From the NCBI GenBank assembly GCA_005406025.1, contig BGZK01000014.1, forward strand, positions 682,001 to 746,000: a stretch of DNA of 64,000 bases, read 5' to 3'. The notes below the pieces were generated by a model. It was not told the DNA's origin, did not search any database, and worked only from the letters and a program-made list of their open reading frames with translations. Of the stretch, positions 1-12,279 are shown one piece after another. Each line of letters starts with the position of its first letter. Position 1 is the stretch's first letter. The translations under genes were made by a program, and so were the position numbers. The stretch is from Eumeta japonica (lineage: Eukaryota > Arthropoda > Insecta > Lepidoptera > Psychidae).

Positions 1-1600
1 AAATATATGAGTTTTTTTTCAGAAAAGTTGACCATGTCTGACTGTTTGTCTGTATGTCTTTCTTATGTTACATTAATTATGCTTTAGGCTAATAAATTGT
101 ATGCGAAAAGCAGAAAATATTTTTTTTTATTGTGTTACTTACATTTACTCCATTACTTGCTTGAGAGAAATAAAATAGAGAAATGCGGAATGAGAACCAG
201 AGATATATGGAGAATGATAGCGTGAAGGAAAATGGGAGTTTTATAAAGAGACAGTGAAACAAGATGGCGAGAGACAGTAGAGCGAGAGTTTACCCTTATA
301 CTTACCTGAGAGAGATTTAACGCCAAAATAAGAGTAGTAGTAGTCGTCGCATGATTAATAAGAGCAAATGTCGCATTTGTTTTATTTAGCAATTGGGTTT
401 CAATAGTCAGCAAGATCTCAATCAATATTCTCTGCCAATACTGACGGAACTACAGGCGAAAGATAGTTATTTACTAATACGTAAAGAAAGCAACAAACAT
501 AAATCGTACGTAGTTGATATCAGACGTAATATCAGACGATATCATGTCCTCTGTATTTCCACGAATAACGCTCCACTGCGAAACAAATCTGAATTACATC
601 GGGATCCCGACGGGGATTTAAAAGTACACATCGCGGCGAAAGTATGGAATCAAATGGCGTATAACCTCAAAGGCATGGCCATCAACATAAGAACAAAGGG
701 CGGATTGGATGAAACGAACGCCGATTCCAGACAGCCCGCGGAATCTGAACAGTAAAAACGGAATTTATTTACTCACCCCCATTAAGGGGTATCTTCCCGC
801 ACGCCCGGCACCGTTATAACTAGTCATTTAACCCCAATATTGTTAATTTAATATCGGGGGCCCGCAGAGTTAAGGGTGCGCTTCACGCTCGTTTATTCCC
901 TTAATTTACTTTAAATACTACGCGAATTCCTTCCTTACATTTGCGGGGGCACATTTTTTTTTGAAGGCCTCGGGGAGGGGGCTGTGGTTGTAAAAAGTAA
1001 CGACGGCGTTGCCACCGCGCGCCGACGTGCCAAATGTCTCTCTGTTATTTGATAAAAAACGCTTTCGAAAATGTACCCACCTCTTCATTGCGGTTTACCG
1101 CGTGGGTGATTTTTTGATTTTAGTACGATTTTTTGATGTATTTTTAACGGAAATGTAAAAAAAAGTCATAATGTTAAAAACATTAAATACATTCAACTTA
1201 CGAGCATATGTCGAGTGTATTAAAGCGTGAGCAAATAATTGAATTCAAAAGTGTCAAGTAAATTTTGAATTCAATTTCAATTTAATGGAAAAATTTTTTA
1301 TACCCATAAATAGTTAAAATATAAAACGCCTATAATTAAATAACCATAATTGTTCATTTGAAAAATGGGATCAAAAAGATATTAACGATAAAAAATTATT
1401 CCTTTCCTAAATTAAAAAAAAAATAAATAAATAAAATATGGAATAACGACACAAAAGCTCACGTTCCGTCTTAAAATCCTCTTTACTTGGACAATTATTT
1501 TCTTTGTGCTCTAAATTTCAGTAATTCAGCTTTAATTGTAAAATATCACATTTGTGGCTGAATGCATATATCGCAATTTTTAGACATTTTTGCTATAAGG
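1..1600. other. Non-coding stretch with a GC-richer island
   Basis: AT-rich flanks enclose a GC-richer block at about 600-1080. An open frame of 120 codons runs from 393 to 755 on the plus strand. It matches no family I recognise and has no domain, signal peptide or membrane segment that I can see, so I do not call it a gene. A small stem-loop lies at 832-859: the arms ccccaatatt and aatatcgggg pair with one mismatch around an 8-base loop. The block could be regulatory or the remains of a repeat; nothing in the sequence decides between these. Confidence 0.35.
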
Positions 1601-1626
1601 CATAATGTTTTCTTCATATATGTATA

Positions 1627-1890
1627 CTAGCTTTTGGCCGTGGCTCCGTCCGCCTAGATAATATGGTGATGAGTTATTTCTGGATAAAATTTATTTAAAA
1701 TCCGTTCGTAGTGATAGTCTACGTCCCCAAAAGAGGAACTGTATCAATTTTCAAGTCAATCGGACCTATAGCTTCTGGGATGTAGTGACGAGACAGTCAG
1801 TCAATCAGTGTTACAGCTAAAAACAGTTCGACCCATCATCATGAAAATTGGCATACATGTGTATTTTTCCATTAAAAGGTTTTTCTGCTG
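1627..1890 (+). repeat. Degenerate copy of the lepidopteran 'ccgcggctccgtccgc' repeat
   Basis: Begins with ctagcttttggccgtggctc followed by cgtccgcctagata, a decayed form of the 'cccgcggcttcgcccgcgtag' end of a repeat that I know to be very common in moth and butterfly genomes. It continues with a 'ggataaaa' segment and a 'cagtcagtcaatcagt' stretch typical of the inner and far parts of that repeat. Related copies in this window lie near 31.8, 38.1, 53.3 and 56.9 kb. The right boundary is approximate. Confidence 0.5.
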
Positions 1891-1942
1891 TCTATTTTTT
1901 TTGTAACTCCAAACCAGTGGCACTGCACTTCTATATATAAAC

Positions 1943-2027
1943 ATTAATTTTTATATATGTGGAATATAAATATTATTTATATGTTAATATAAATAATATT
2001 TAATATATGTATAATATAAAAATTAAT
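1943..2027. repeat. AT-rich foldback (long palindrome)
   Basis: The left arm (from attaatttttatat) and the right arm (to atataaaaattaat) are near-perfect reverse complements over about 38 bases, with a small divergent patch in the middle of each arm and only a few bases of loop around 1981. This can form a long hairpin. It may be a tiny foldback transposon or simply a cruciform-prone AT palindrome. No gene overlaps it. Confidence 0.6.
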
Positions 2028-2189
2028 AATACAATAAAGACTGACATGACAAGGGTCTGCCAGGTACAGTTAGTTATGATACATGAATTGAATAATTATA
2101 ATTTATATCATGTATGGCAAATTATCGACGCAAGAAGATTTCTTAGAAAAGTGGTGCGGAGGGACGGACATAGCGAAAAATCACATTAG

Positions 2190-3340
2190 TGGTATAAATT
2201 GAAATCTTTATATCGTATATCACGATTCTGGACGGGTGTTTTGGCTTCGCTTTGCACCAAAATGTGAGTGATAATTCTACTGGAGGGCCACGCTATAACC
2301 GTTGGGCGGTTCGCGTTTGTACAGCCCTATACAGGTTGTCGTATTGGACAAGCGTGTTGTGGCACATAAAACGTGAAATATATTTTTGTTTTATCTATTT
2401 ACTTACTTAAGTTCAAATTCATTTGACTTCTTATTGTTTACTGATAAAAATTAGTAATCTGCGTTACGCAAATGACTCCTGTTTGTGAATACATTTTAGG
2501 ACACATTGCTAAACGAGATTACTAGATCTGACAAATTGTTTGAACTCTTTTCTCAAAACCGAAGGCTTTATTTGCCTTCTTACGCGTTATTTCAAGAGCT
2601 ATGTAATTATATAAAAATATACAGTATTAAATTGTTATGTAATTAAATTATTATCGTATCTACATATGGGTTTGTTACAGGTTTTCTTTTCAGATAATAT
2701 CACAGTTAGATTAATAACTTAAAGTCAATGATGGCTGAAGATTTATTTTAAAACGTAAAAATAAATATTTCTGAAAGTAAAAATTGCCATTATAATGATG
2801 AAACAAATTAACAAACAAAAGTATGTTTAAGTCAAGAAGCGGTTAATAGAGTGAAAGAGATTGGCAAAAAAAGTGTTCTTAAAAGTCATTAAGTAGGGAT
2901 TAAAAGGTAATGGCAACGAACGATTTGATAACCTAAAGGTTCTGTTTAAAACAAAATGTTAATTTGACATGGTTTGTACCAGCCTCTCCTTAATTTTCAC
3001 TGGAACTAATTGATTTCGCATTTTAAAAAAATCTCACACGTCTATGACAAGATTAATATTGAAGTCGGATTATTAAATTTGTAAATTATTAATGATTGGT
3101 TAAAAATAAGTATCTTATAACATTACGATTGCTGCAGCTCTTCATTTAAATTTTTAATTTTATTAATATTATATTATTTATAATATACTAGTAGGTATTC
3201 ATAATAAAAAAAATATATTGTAAGATTACATAAAACTCATAAAGCTTCATTTATCTAGAAAAAAATCATGTAAGCTTTCACAAATTTAAGTGAATTTACC
3301 CTTATCGTGTAGTTATCGTCATCACAAACATCAGCGAGCT
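2190..3340. other. AT-rich non-coding DNA
   Basis: No open frame with recognisable protein content, no RNA gene and no repeat structure that I can support was found in this stretch. Confidence 0.5.
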
Positions 3341-3345
3341 TAAGG

Positions 3346-3458
3346 ACTTAAAAGGAATTGAGTTGCCACTTCTCATTTGGTCGCAACCTCTTGGCTTGTT
3401 GACACCCGGTTGCTAAGAGATTGTCAAGAGAAAAAATGGCAACTCAAACTTTTTAAGT
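3346..3458. mobile_element. Small foldback / MITE-like element
   Basis: The left arm acttaaaaggaattgagttg followed by ccacttctc pairs with the right arm, whose reverse complement reads acttaaaaagtttgagttgc followed by cattttttctc. The arms are about 29-31 bases with a few mismatches and flank about 55 bases of loop. There is no coding capacity. The form fits a miniature inverted-repeat element; no clear target-site duplication is visible, so the class is open. Confidence 0.5.
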
Positions 3459-4233
3459 TATCTACAAATTTCTTTTTCAAATAAATTATAATTCGTCTTG
3501 AAAATGAATTTACGAAATTGATCAAAAAAGAATAATTAGTTAATAAAATTTGAATTAAGACTGCGTGGATACTTGGTACTGTGATAATTACGCAGAAAAA
3601 CAAAATTGACCTTTTTTTTTGTTGCGTGAGATTTTTCTACCGTTATTTACTAATTTGGGTGCGCTAATTTCGAATCTACCCTCAGATTTTTTGTAGCAGC
3701 TCTGGTTGGTGCGATACAGGTGCCGTCTTGAATTTGCATAAATAGTTGATAATTTCTAACAATAACGGTTTAACCAAACTAGTTTCTGTATAAATTTAAT
3801 TATGCCTTCCTCAAGTCGGTCGTGTTTAAACAGTCTTGATTGTTTTAGTGTTATTTGTGGAGAATGTATGTTCAAAAAATTCCGTTGAATGTATCGAGCT
3901 TTGTGAAAAAAGCATACTTAAACTACTTTGGGTTTCCATTACTGACGAATGCTAAGACATGGATATCTAGTTTGGCATGTAAAAATTATATTGAATTTTT
4001 GCGATTGCGGGCAAATAAAAAAGATCCTCTTTTATGTATAAATCTCCAATGATATAGCGTCAACCATCCAATCATCATTGAGTAGTGAGAAAATCGAAGC
4101 TGGTATTTTTGATAATCAGGTAGTTGATAAATGATAAAAATTTTCATCAACAATATGACAGCCATCGAGAAACGTACATAGGAAGAGTTTGTTTGGTTAG
4201 GGCGAGTTTTTTTGAGAAATACAAAGTCTGATG

Positions 4234-4269
4234 ACTGTTCAACGTGCTTCATTCAGCACGTTGAACAGT
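4234..4269. repeat. Perfect 14-bp inverted repeat with 8-base loop
   Basis: actgttcaacgtgc (4234-4247) is followed by ttcattca and then by the exact reverse complement gcacgttgaacagt (4256-4269). The stem is perfect. It could be a cruciform site, a small RNA hairpin or a binding site; no neighbouring feature explains it. Confidence 0.7.
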
Positions 4270-4365
4270 TGCTCATGTACTACTTCCAGCAGCTTGGATG
4301 CAACATGAGTATTAAGCTCTAATAGAGCTCTACAACATAGCTCTATGAGTGGTATAGCGCTGTTT

Positions 4366-4700
4366 GAATGTAATAGTATTCTGTGAATGTGGCATTATTT
4401 TGGGAATATCATAATATTCTATCGCCCATATTAATAAATGTCACTCTTACGATGCGCCATCTCAAGAAGTGACGTTAGAGCGAAATATATTATTTTCAAT
4501 AGCGACAGACTGTAATCGTCTTTCTCTTTCTATTCTCAAGATGGAACGCCTCACTTAAGCATGCTTCATTAATACGGGCCTATGAATGTAGAACCATTTT
4601 GGGAATGTAATACTAATCTGTGAGTGTAAAACAGTTCACTGAATGCAATACAGCTCCGTGAATGGAAATACATCATTTCGAGTGTAACAACACTATATTG
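4366..4700 (+). repeat. Degenerate 19-bp minisatellite, interrupted
   Basis: Units beginning 'gaatgtaatag', 'gaatgtggcat', 'gaatatcataa' run from 4366 to about 4419. After an insertion the same pattern resumes at about 4584 with 'gaatgtagaacc', 'gaatgtaatact', 'gagtgtaaaaca', 'gaatgcaataca', 'gaatggaaatac' and 'gagtgtaacaac'. The period is about 19-20 bases. The interruption at 4422-4580 is a separate MITE-like element listed on its own. Confidence 0.6.
4422..4580. mobile_element. TA-flanked MITE nested in the minisatellite
   Basis: The 159-bp segment is bounded by TA on both sides (4420-4421 and 4581-4582). The left end tcgcccatattaataaa and the right end, read inward on the other strand, ggcccgtattaatgaa, form terminal inverted repeats. 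The similarity extends inward to a gcgccatctcaaga / gcgttccatcttgaga pair. TA flanks fit a Tc1/mariner-type non-autonomous element. No coding capacity. Confidence 0.6.
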
Positions 4701-4716
4701 TCTAATTTCACCGCAT

Positions 4717-4953
4717 GTGTCAACGCATTGGGATATAGGGACGTGCGAACGGCCGAAATCGAATCCGAAACGGCTCGAGCGCCACAGCAGCTCCCCCGCA
4801 TCCGTCAGGAGCCGGCTCCGAGCCGCAGGTAGCCGTCAGATTCGAGTGCACGGAGATAGGGCGCGTGACATCGACGAATCGCCGAGGATTTATCGCTTGC
4901 CGAAATCCTCCGGTTTACGTAACTCAACCCGCAAAAACTGGGTCGTTGATTGA
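4717..4953 (+). other. Locally GC-rich open frame, unrecognised
   Basis: A block of higher GC content holds a 78-codon open frame on the plus strand that is rich in Arg and Ser. I recognise no domain. There is no evident splice site that would make it an exon of a named gene. It is listed only because its composition differs from the AT-rich surroundings; it may be regulatory or a repeat remnant. Confidence 0.2.
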
Positions 4954-4959
4954 TGCAGA

Positions 4960-7900
4960 ACTGAAATATTGGAGATAAACCGAAAACTCGTGGAAAATCC
5001 GTACCTGTAACAAAAATGTATCACAAAGGTCGTATGTAAGCCCGAAGGTGTATCATTTCTTGTACAATATATTTCTTTGCGATTGCAAATCTACACTTCG
5101 TGAGTACAGGCAGTTGACTTAGAAGTCAATTATTAAAATGCGAGCGTAGTTGATACGAAATATTAGATGCAAATCTTTTGCAAGTGGAAATAACATATTT
5201 TTTAAGATTCATGGCATCCGATTTTCCTCAGATTTAGATAAAGGAATTTTATTAAAATATGTATTATAATTCTGAATCAGTCCTCTCCACTACACAACAA
5301 TTAAAAATATTAACTAAATGAGGATGCGCCCAATCCACAATTGAACTTAGTCAGCTAAGTAATGTATTCAATAAATCATAATTTTTTTTTAATCTAGTAC
5401 CTTAACTGTTGTCATTGTGTTGTACGAAGCAAAGAGAATCCCATAAAATTGGACAACTTTCCTAAGTAGCAATTCAACAACAAGTTTTACGGCATCTAAT
5501 TGTTATGACAGGGTTATTGGAAAATAAATTATTAATTTCGTAAGCAACCTCCAGATTTCAATTTGTAAGTTTAATATCAATTAAGTGACCAAAACTACGT
5601 TTGCCCTTTTAGACTTTCTCATTTTCTTTACTAATTAAATTCCAGATAGTTTTAATTTCATTGTCTTATTGAAACTTGGAAATTAGGTATTTGGATTGTG
5701 TTATATTGTAATTTTTTTAATAATTTTAACTACTACTTCTTCATTGAAGTTATTAGTACAGTTTATTACTATCGGTGTTTGGGGTAAAGATAAAAAAAAG
5801 TAAACACAAAGGTTGTATGTTCTACTACAGCGCACCACGGTAATGATCTACGGAACCACTATAAGACATTAAATTGATTGCACTTAAGAGGTCTTTTCCA
5901 CGTGGGCGTGCGTCAAAAGCATCCCATCAAAGAAAAAAAGCATCATATACAATTCTTTTTTTTTAATTTAATAACTCAAATATGTGAACTATTTAAAAAA
6001 AAAATTAATTGAATTCTACAAGTGTTGAATTCCTATATCGCTAATTTTAATTTATTAAAAAAACCTATAAAATAATAAAACTAAAATGCGTCTTAATAAT
6101 AAATATATAATATTTTCCGATTTTTTAATTCCGGTTTTGTATGGATATTGTGTAATTTCGTCAATAGACTCCCAAGATGAGTATATGTTTATCATTTGAC
6201 TATTTTTAAGTAACAATTTAAATAAATATTCACAAGTAAATTACGTATTTTGTATAATTGAAAACCAAGATTCCGAAAAACAATGCCAGGAAGTAAAAAT
6301 GTTTCCTGTGTTAGGCGTTTTGAAATAGACTTTAAGTCGGTAGATCCTGAAGAATAAGAATTAAACTTTCATGACTATTCATTACTTAGATTCAATTCTT
6401 CTGAGTTTAGTCACAATTGTAATACACAAATTCACTCAAACGCAGCAAAATTCGGTGTTACCTTTTAAAGTTCAATACTGATCGCACTTCGCTTGTAAAC
6501 GGACTGATCTCAAGAGATGATTAAGTCGCAACGCTCGAAGTTTGCTATGTATACTAGCAAAAAAGCAGTCTACATTCTTTAAATATAAATAACGGTAGTA
6601 AAATGTGTCGTATTTCATTATAGAAAAAAGTCATAAGCATTTCACGTTGAACGTAAACAAACAAATATCCCGTATTTTCTAGACCTTTCAATAAAAATTC
6701 ACAGGCATTGTAAATAATGACAATAATGTATATTGAAATAAAGAAATGTTGTTTAAATGTGTTATTATTTTATAAGTTTAGTACCTACAAAGAAACATAG
6801 AAACGTACACATACACGTACATACATACATGGAGATCAAATATATAACCCTCTTTTTCGACTTCGCCGCAGTTGGGTTAATAAAGAGTATTAAAATAAGA
6901 AAATTTTTTTGGGAATACCCTTATATTTCGATTATTTCATACGTTCACCAGTGCAAAAAATAAATAAATTCAGGTATGTGATATTGAAAAATGCCACTTC
7001 CCATAAAATATTGCTCAGAAAGTCAAATTCAAGCGGCTTTTCGAAGTAGCGCATATCGTATCGCGAGCGCAGTCCGTCAATGGGTATCGCATTTGCATAT
7101 TTTAGCATACATTAAAAAAAGGGTTTCGTCGTTATAAAAAATTAATATTTCTTATTAGCGGCTTATTAAAATTATGGTGACATATAGGGAAAGAAATTTA
7201 AAAATTAGCGCTCAAGTATAAATTATCGGTATAGCAAAATAAATTATTTAATAAAGTAATAGTAAATATCCATACCAAAATGGTAACAATTATTATTCTG
7301 GAATTATTATTAAATTGGAACAATATACATTCAGCACTCCTCACTAAACACGCAGCAAAGAGGATAGGGTTATTATTAAAATTAGCACCTACAAAATGTA
7401 TATATATTTTTTAATTTCAATATTAAAAAAAATAATAAAAATGAAAACATCAAAATAGGAAGATATTAGAAGATGACGTTAATAAAGCGAATTCGCCACT
7501 TAATAAAAACTGTGTAGCATTATACCGGACGGGCATGATCATTCGTACGTCTTTTTTCACACAGGGTTGTCTCCATTTTAATCCGACTTTGTTAAAGGTA
7601 ACACAGTCCTCGTATTAGTTTTTGATTGTGACCAAATAGTTTGATTTGATTTAAGTTAAACGTTTAATGATCTATTCACCTATGGTCAGAATTTAAACTC
7701 AGTATCTGCACATACACGTCATGGATGTGCTTTTAAATCAAGATTACCGTTTAGTTAAACAATTTCTAAAAAATATAGCATTGAACGTACTTTTAGAAAT
7801 TAGCTAAGCATATTCCTAATAATACCTAACGGCTAAATGTGTGAGAAATGGCATGTTTGTTTATATAAGTTGTAAAGGTAAATAAAGCTCCAAAAATAAA

Positions 7901-8130
7901 TATTGATCGATTAATCGATATCTTATTACGTATCATTAGATTTTTGTTTTATTATTACAAAGAATAATTACCAGTTCTCAATTCCCCTTCATGGTTACTA
8001 ACTTTTATTAAATAAAAATGGCTCTATATATATATATATATTTTAGTTACAATTTAATTGTTGTTAGTAAGTTTTAGGTAAGTGCTTAAATTATGGTTAG
8101 TATTAAATGCTTTTTAATACACTTTAGTTG
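4960..8130. other. AT-rich non-coding DNA
   Basis: No supported gene or RNA is visible. A short (TA)n run lies at about 8025-8041, and a 'gtacacatacacgtacatac' microsatellite-like tract lies near 6808. Confidence 0.5.
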
Positions 8131-8135
8131 AAATA

Positions 8136-8620
8136 TGGAACCCTCTTTGAGTAAACACCTCCTAGAGTTTTGCCTATGACTTCTTGTCTTTGCGTAAGTT
8201 AATCCAGTAGTTCACTGCCACTTCATTAATACCAACAACAACACCCTCTCGTTGGTTGGTAGGCTAGTATTCCTTTTTCCCTTAGATCCTTCCCGTTCTG
8301 CAGTTTCTATGGTCTATCTTTTATTAGCGTAACGTGAGATGTGTCCAGCCCACTTCTATTTTAGTGTGAGTTTACGAATGAGGATGTCAGTGATTGTCGT
8401 CTTTTGTCTGACGTTTTTGCATTAGACTTTATGTATTTCTGTAATGTTAATCATGCTCCTTTTCTTTGCTCTTTGTTTCTGTTTTTGACTTTGTTCGTAA
8501 ATACCCAAGTATGGCTGTGGTACAGCAAGCATGGTAAAAGACATGTATCATATAAAATCATCTAAAATTGAAAATTATGATTTCCTTTGAGAATTTCTTT
8601 AAGTGACCAAAACTCATGGA
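8136..8620 (-). pseudogene. RTE-type LINE remnant: end of the reverse transcriptase ORF
   Basis: Read on the minus strand, three successive frames match the C-terminal part of RTE-type non-LTR retrotransposon polyproteins. First comes a stretch like 'YDTCLLPCLLYHSHTW' (family form: tcVLPcLlYGcqTW). Next is a GKDLREKG segment (family form: GKR-x-RGRP region after WAGHI). Last is 'NEVAVNYWINLRKDKKS' and 'EVFTQRGFH' (family form: vAgxnWxrxAxdRxxWkxleEaFtqrG). Frameshifts and stops separate these pieces, so this is a 5'-truncated dead copy. Recognition rests on my knowledge of the family, not on a search. Confidence 0.7.
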
Positions 8621-8969
8621 CCAAAACTTAGTGTCCAAGTTCATTACTTCCACTTCGTATTTGGACTTGCAAAATGAACTCTGTTTTCCCAAATATATTT
8701 TGATCTATTAAATGTCCGCTGTCTTTCTATAATTTGTTTTAGTGACTGTATGTGGCCAATTGTGTTACACGACTAACCTGAAGCCTGCTTGGTCTTTTGG
8801 TTGCAATTCAACAATATAATTTTTAACCTATGCAATTTTATAATACAAAATTAGTATGTATGTATTATATACAACTTTATAACTATAATGCCCACAGTGC
8901 ACTCAAACGACTATAAAAATAAATCTGACTCTTCGTGCCATATAATATTGCGTATTTCGGTAACTCGGC

Positions 8970-9130
8970 AGATTGGGCGTGGGCATACGTAGCGGACTTC
9001 AAATTGTTAGTATATTTGTGAAACTAGTTTCTTCATTCGAGGCCGGCCAATTTCCGGCGGCGCGGTGTGCTGCCGGATATTGCTTCCGGCCGACACGGCA
9101 CCGGCCCGTATCCGGTTCGAAAACTTCAGT
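8970..9130. other. Short GC-rich block full of CCGG
   Basis: The block holds ggccggccaatttccggcgg and several further ccgg sites in an otherwise AT-rich region. An 81-codon plus-strand frame crosses it but shows no recognisable protein. It may be a regulatory CpG cluster or a repeat fragment. Confidence 0.25.
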
Positions 9131-9229
9131 TTTCGAAGGAAATTGTTTTTATTTTCTGAAAAATAGAGAAAAAAAAATCAAGCCTATTTCATTTGTCGGT
9201 TTCTATTTTTTTTCCTAAAGCCGAGTACG

Positions 9230-11100
9230 TATACAATTCACAACTGTTATATTACTCAATAAAACATTAAAAACATTTTATACAGACTAATAAAAACCGG
9301 CAGTGGTTTTTTCAAATTAAGTTACAATAAAAAGTTGCTGCAAAACTATAATCTTGTTGTTGATAAAGTTTAGTCAACTTATAACATTCTCTTCGATTCT
9401 TATGACATTCTCAAAGAGTCATTTTTTCCTAAAAATATTAATTAGTGATTAAATTACAACTAACCAACACACCCATGATGTCGGTTACTGCATCGAAGAC
9501 ATATTTTAATACGTTTCAAAAATCAAATATTGAAATGATTTTATGCAAATCAATAATCGAAATTGATTTAAATAAAATCAAAGACTACGATAAATTAATT
9601 GGTATATAACCGTTACATTTTATACGAAAAGAATTATTGTACATAAAAGAAATCTGAGCGAAAAAGATTTTTGAAAGTTTTTTTTTATGGAAATAATAAT
9701 TATTTCATTTCAATATTTCATTAAAGTGGCATTTCAAGAGCGGCTTGAAAATTATTCGCTTCATTCCAATAAACTAAATGAGAAAATGAATAAAATCAAA
9801 GTCCATCAAAAATAAATAAATCCACTTTTCACGAAGATAAAATTTCCAAGCCCTGCCATTTCCAATGAAAACTGTAATTACTTAACTAGAAAATTAAATA
9901 TTGCTTAATAGCCTTCCAAAGATGAAACATGCAAATATAGATCCATTAAATACATCCTTTTAAAGGCTGAACATAAAAAGCGCTTTTGAGAGCTTCCCTT
10001 TTGGGTAGATATAATTCTTTTTAACTTCCGTCAAAGATTTTTTTCGGCGTAAAAAGTGGATTCCGCGATTTAGAGATATACTATGTAGATACATAATACA
10101 TTCTGAGATCTATTCATGATTTCTCGTAAGTATATTTATCTATTATTGCACATAAAGATTTTTTTATTATTATCATAAATATACATGTAATTTTACAACT
10201 TAATGGGTATTTTGATTCAGCGTTGGGAGGTACAGAGATCAAGTATCTATTATTGAGGGAAAGATATTTAGTATTATTTTCACAGGCCTTGCTTTGTACA
10301 GACGCGACGTATCCTACGTTCTATATATCGCATAAGCGCTAAGTAGATGTTCTAAATTAATTTTCTTGTATTGTCGCCTGAATCTGACTACCCAAACGTT
10401 GGCGTATGTTGGCATATATAGATTATATGTAATGTATTACATATTATGAAACGTATGATAAATTTTATACTTTCGCTGAAAAAATGCAAAAAAATTCGGA
10501 AAACCGAAAATTTAACCTCCAATAACTTTTGAAGGAGTCGATTTATCAAAAATTTGACATTGATTTCTTTTGTGGAGCATTCAATTTCTTAGAAGACTTT
10601 GAAAAGTAATATACTATGAGATTTTTAAATTTTTTTTCAAAATTGTTATTATCATCCTTTAACTTCAAACCACCCTAATTCTATTAATTTTGATAATAGC
10701 GAAAAAAGTAAAGAGATCACTTTTAAAATTCGATGCTCTACAACTTTTATTTTAAGTTTTTTTCTAGTCCTTACCGTTTTCCCAGAAATTGAAAAAAAAA
10801 AGGTTTTTTACTTTTCTTATCATCTCTTCTCAGAGGTCATTATTTAAAAAAAATTCACAGTTTGTTTTCACATCTTCCAAAGTAAGTTACATCAAAAATT
10901 CAAGTATTTATCTCAAAAATTCTTATTTTATGGTCTATTTTCTTGGACTATTTAATTGGACGTAAACTTTTGTCGTTGAAAGTAGACTGACTAATAAAGA
11001 AATTTATAGAGTAAATGCATATGACAGAAGAGTTGTGAAGGGATGTCCTGGAATAGACCGAAATTGGTCACATATTAAAGAAGCACCAAATTTTAAGCAT
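9230..11100. other. AT-rich non-coding DNA
   Basis: No gene is supported. The part from about 10490 to 10900 ('aacctccaataacttttgaa' onward) has the look of an old dispersed repeat but I cannot name it. Confidence 0.4.
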
Positions 11101-11159
11101 ATGTAATTAATAATCTTGTGTGAAACATTTCATGGATGTCAGTGAAGCGAGGTAGATAT

Positions 11160-11270
11160 ATAATGACCGTACCACGTGAAGATGTATAGGATCTGCCCAC
11201 TTTTCTAGAAAATACGCATGCGCTTCTAAATGAATAATCATTATTTTATTTTTTAATTGTCGTGGTGCAA
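11160..11270 (+). repeat. SINE-like repeat, copy A ('cgtaccacgtgaag')
   Basis: Shares with two other segments of this window (30315-30400 and 31358-31440) the order: cgtaccacgtg, a short spacer, 'tctgcccacttttctagaaa' and a following 'cgcatgcgcttctaaatgaata'. It resembles a short lepidopteran repeat I know, whose consensus reads like 'gtaccacgtggaaat...gcctac...gggaaataggcgt'. This copy is the most diverged. Boundaries are approximate. Confidence 0.45.
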
Positions 11271-11534
11271 TCAAATAAGTCAGAGAGAAGGTACAGGGTT
11301 TAAACACACACCGTTGGAGGCCGCCACCGGCGTCAATCGCATCGTTACTGAAATATCTCCGGTTTCGATCTTCATCACTATTTCGCCTCAATCCCGATAC
11401 CCATAGCTATGCTGCTTAAATATACAAACAATATTTATGTGCGATTTAATCTATATCACGATTTTGTCCACGTGGACATAAATACGTACAAGATTACGTG
11501 CTGAAATAAACTACACTAACCTCGACTTAATATA

Positions 11535-12271
11535 AAAAAGCGGCCAAGAGTATTTCGACCATGCTTATTATAGGTTTCCGAAATCATTATTACAAAGAAA
11601 TGCACTGTGGGAAAAAACTACCTTGTTTAACTTTTTCTGTTTTCCGCACAGAATAGTTATAAGCACTTTAGTCTCCTATAACTAGAAAAACCAATAAGTA
11701 TGTCCACTATTACTATTAAAATAGTGTAAAGTCCATCAGCAAAAGAACTTATCTCTATGGCACTTACGTTCTTTTGTTGAGAAGCGCAATTTTTCGGCGA
11801 TAACTCAAAAACGTATAAACGTTGAACGTATTTATTAAGCGATACCTTTGTATGTTTTTTTTTTCATATTTTTGGAGATGCTTTTTATAAAATAAAGAGA
11901 GTAAGCATAATTTCTGCTACTTTCAAAGTGATTATTTCCGGCAATATTCACGTAATCAAAACAAATGCTTAGAAACAATAAATAAAGTGTTTTTATAAGG
12001 ATTATTGAAATATGTACCATACGTTGATGTTTGCTGAAAAAAAATTTTTTAGCTTTCGAGTATTTGAGTGCCCCCACCCCCAAAAATATTTACTTTTGTA
12101 ATTTAACTATCAAACTATGTTGCGGCTTATACAAAACAGTTATACTTCAAATTTGGTCAATATACGTCTTGTAATTTTTGAGTAAAATGCCTGGGACATA
12201 CAGACGGACGGATGGACATGATGAAACTATAAGGGTTTCGTTTTTGCCTTTTTGGCTCGGAACCCCAAAAA
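11535..12271 (+). repeat. Widespread lepidopteran non-autonomous repeat, ~0.74 kb
   Basis: Starts with aaaaaagcggccaagagtat followed by ttcgaccatgc and ends with the signature 'cagacggacggatggacatg', 'atgaaactataagggtttcg', 'tttttgcctttttggctcgg' and aacccc. I know this arrangement from many moth genomes, where the ends read 'gcggccaagagcgtgtcgggccacgc' and 'ggttccgtttttgccatttggctacggaaccc'. The middle is AT-rich and non-coding. The element is old but seems near full length. The mobilising machinery is not evident from this copy. Confidence 0.65.
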
Positions 12272-12279
12272 GAAAAGAA

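Noticed and set aside
832..859. A terminator-like stem-loop with cccc/gggg ends.
   Set aside because: No T-run follows and the genome is eukaryotic; listed only as a small hairpin.
11835..12083. An 82-codon minus-strand frame.
   Set aside because: It lies inside the non-coding lepidopteran repeat at 11535-12271.
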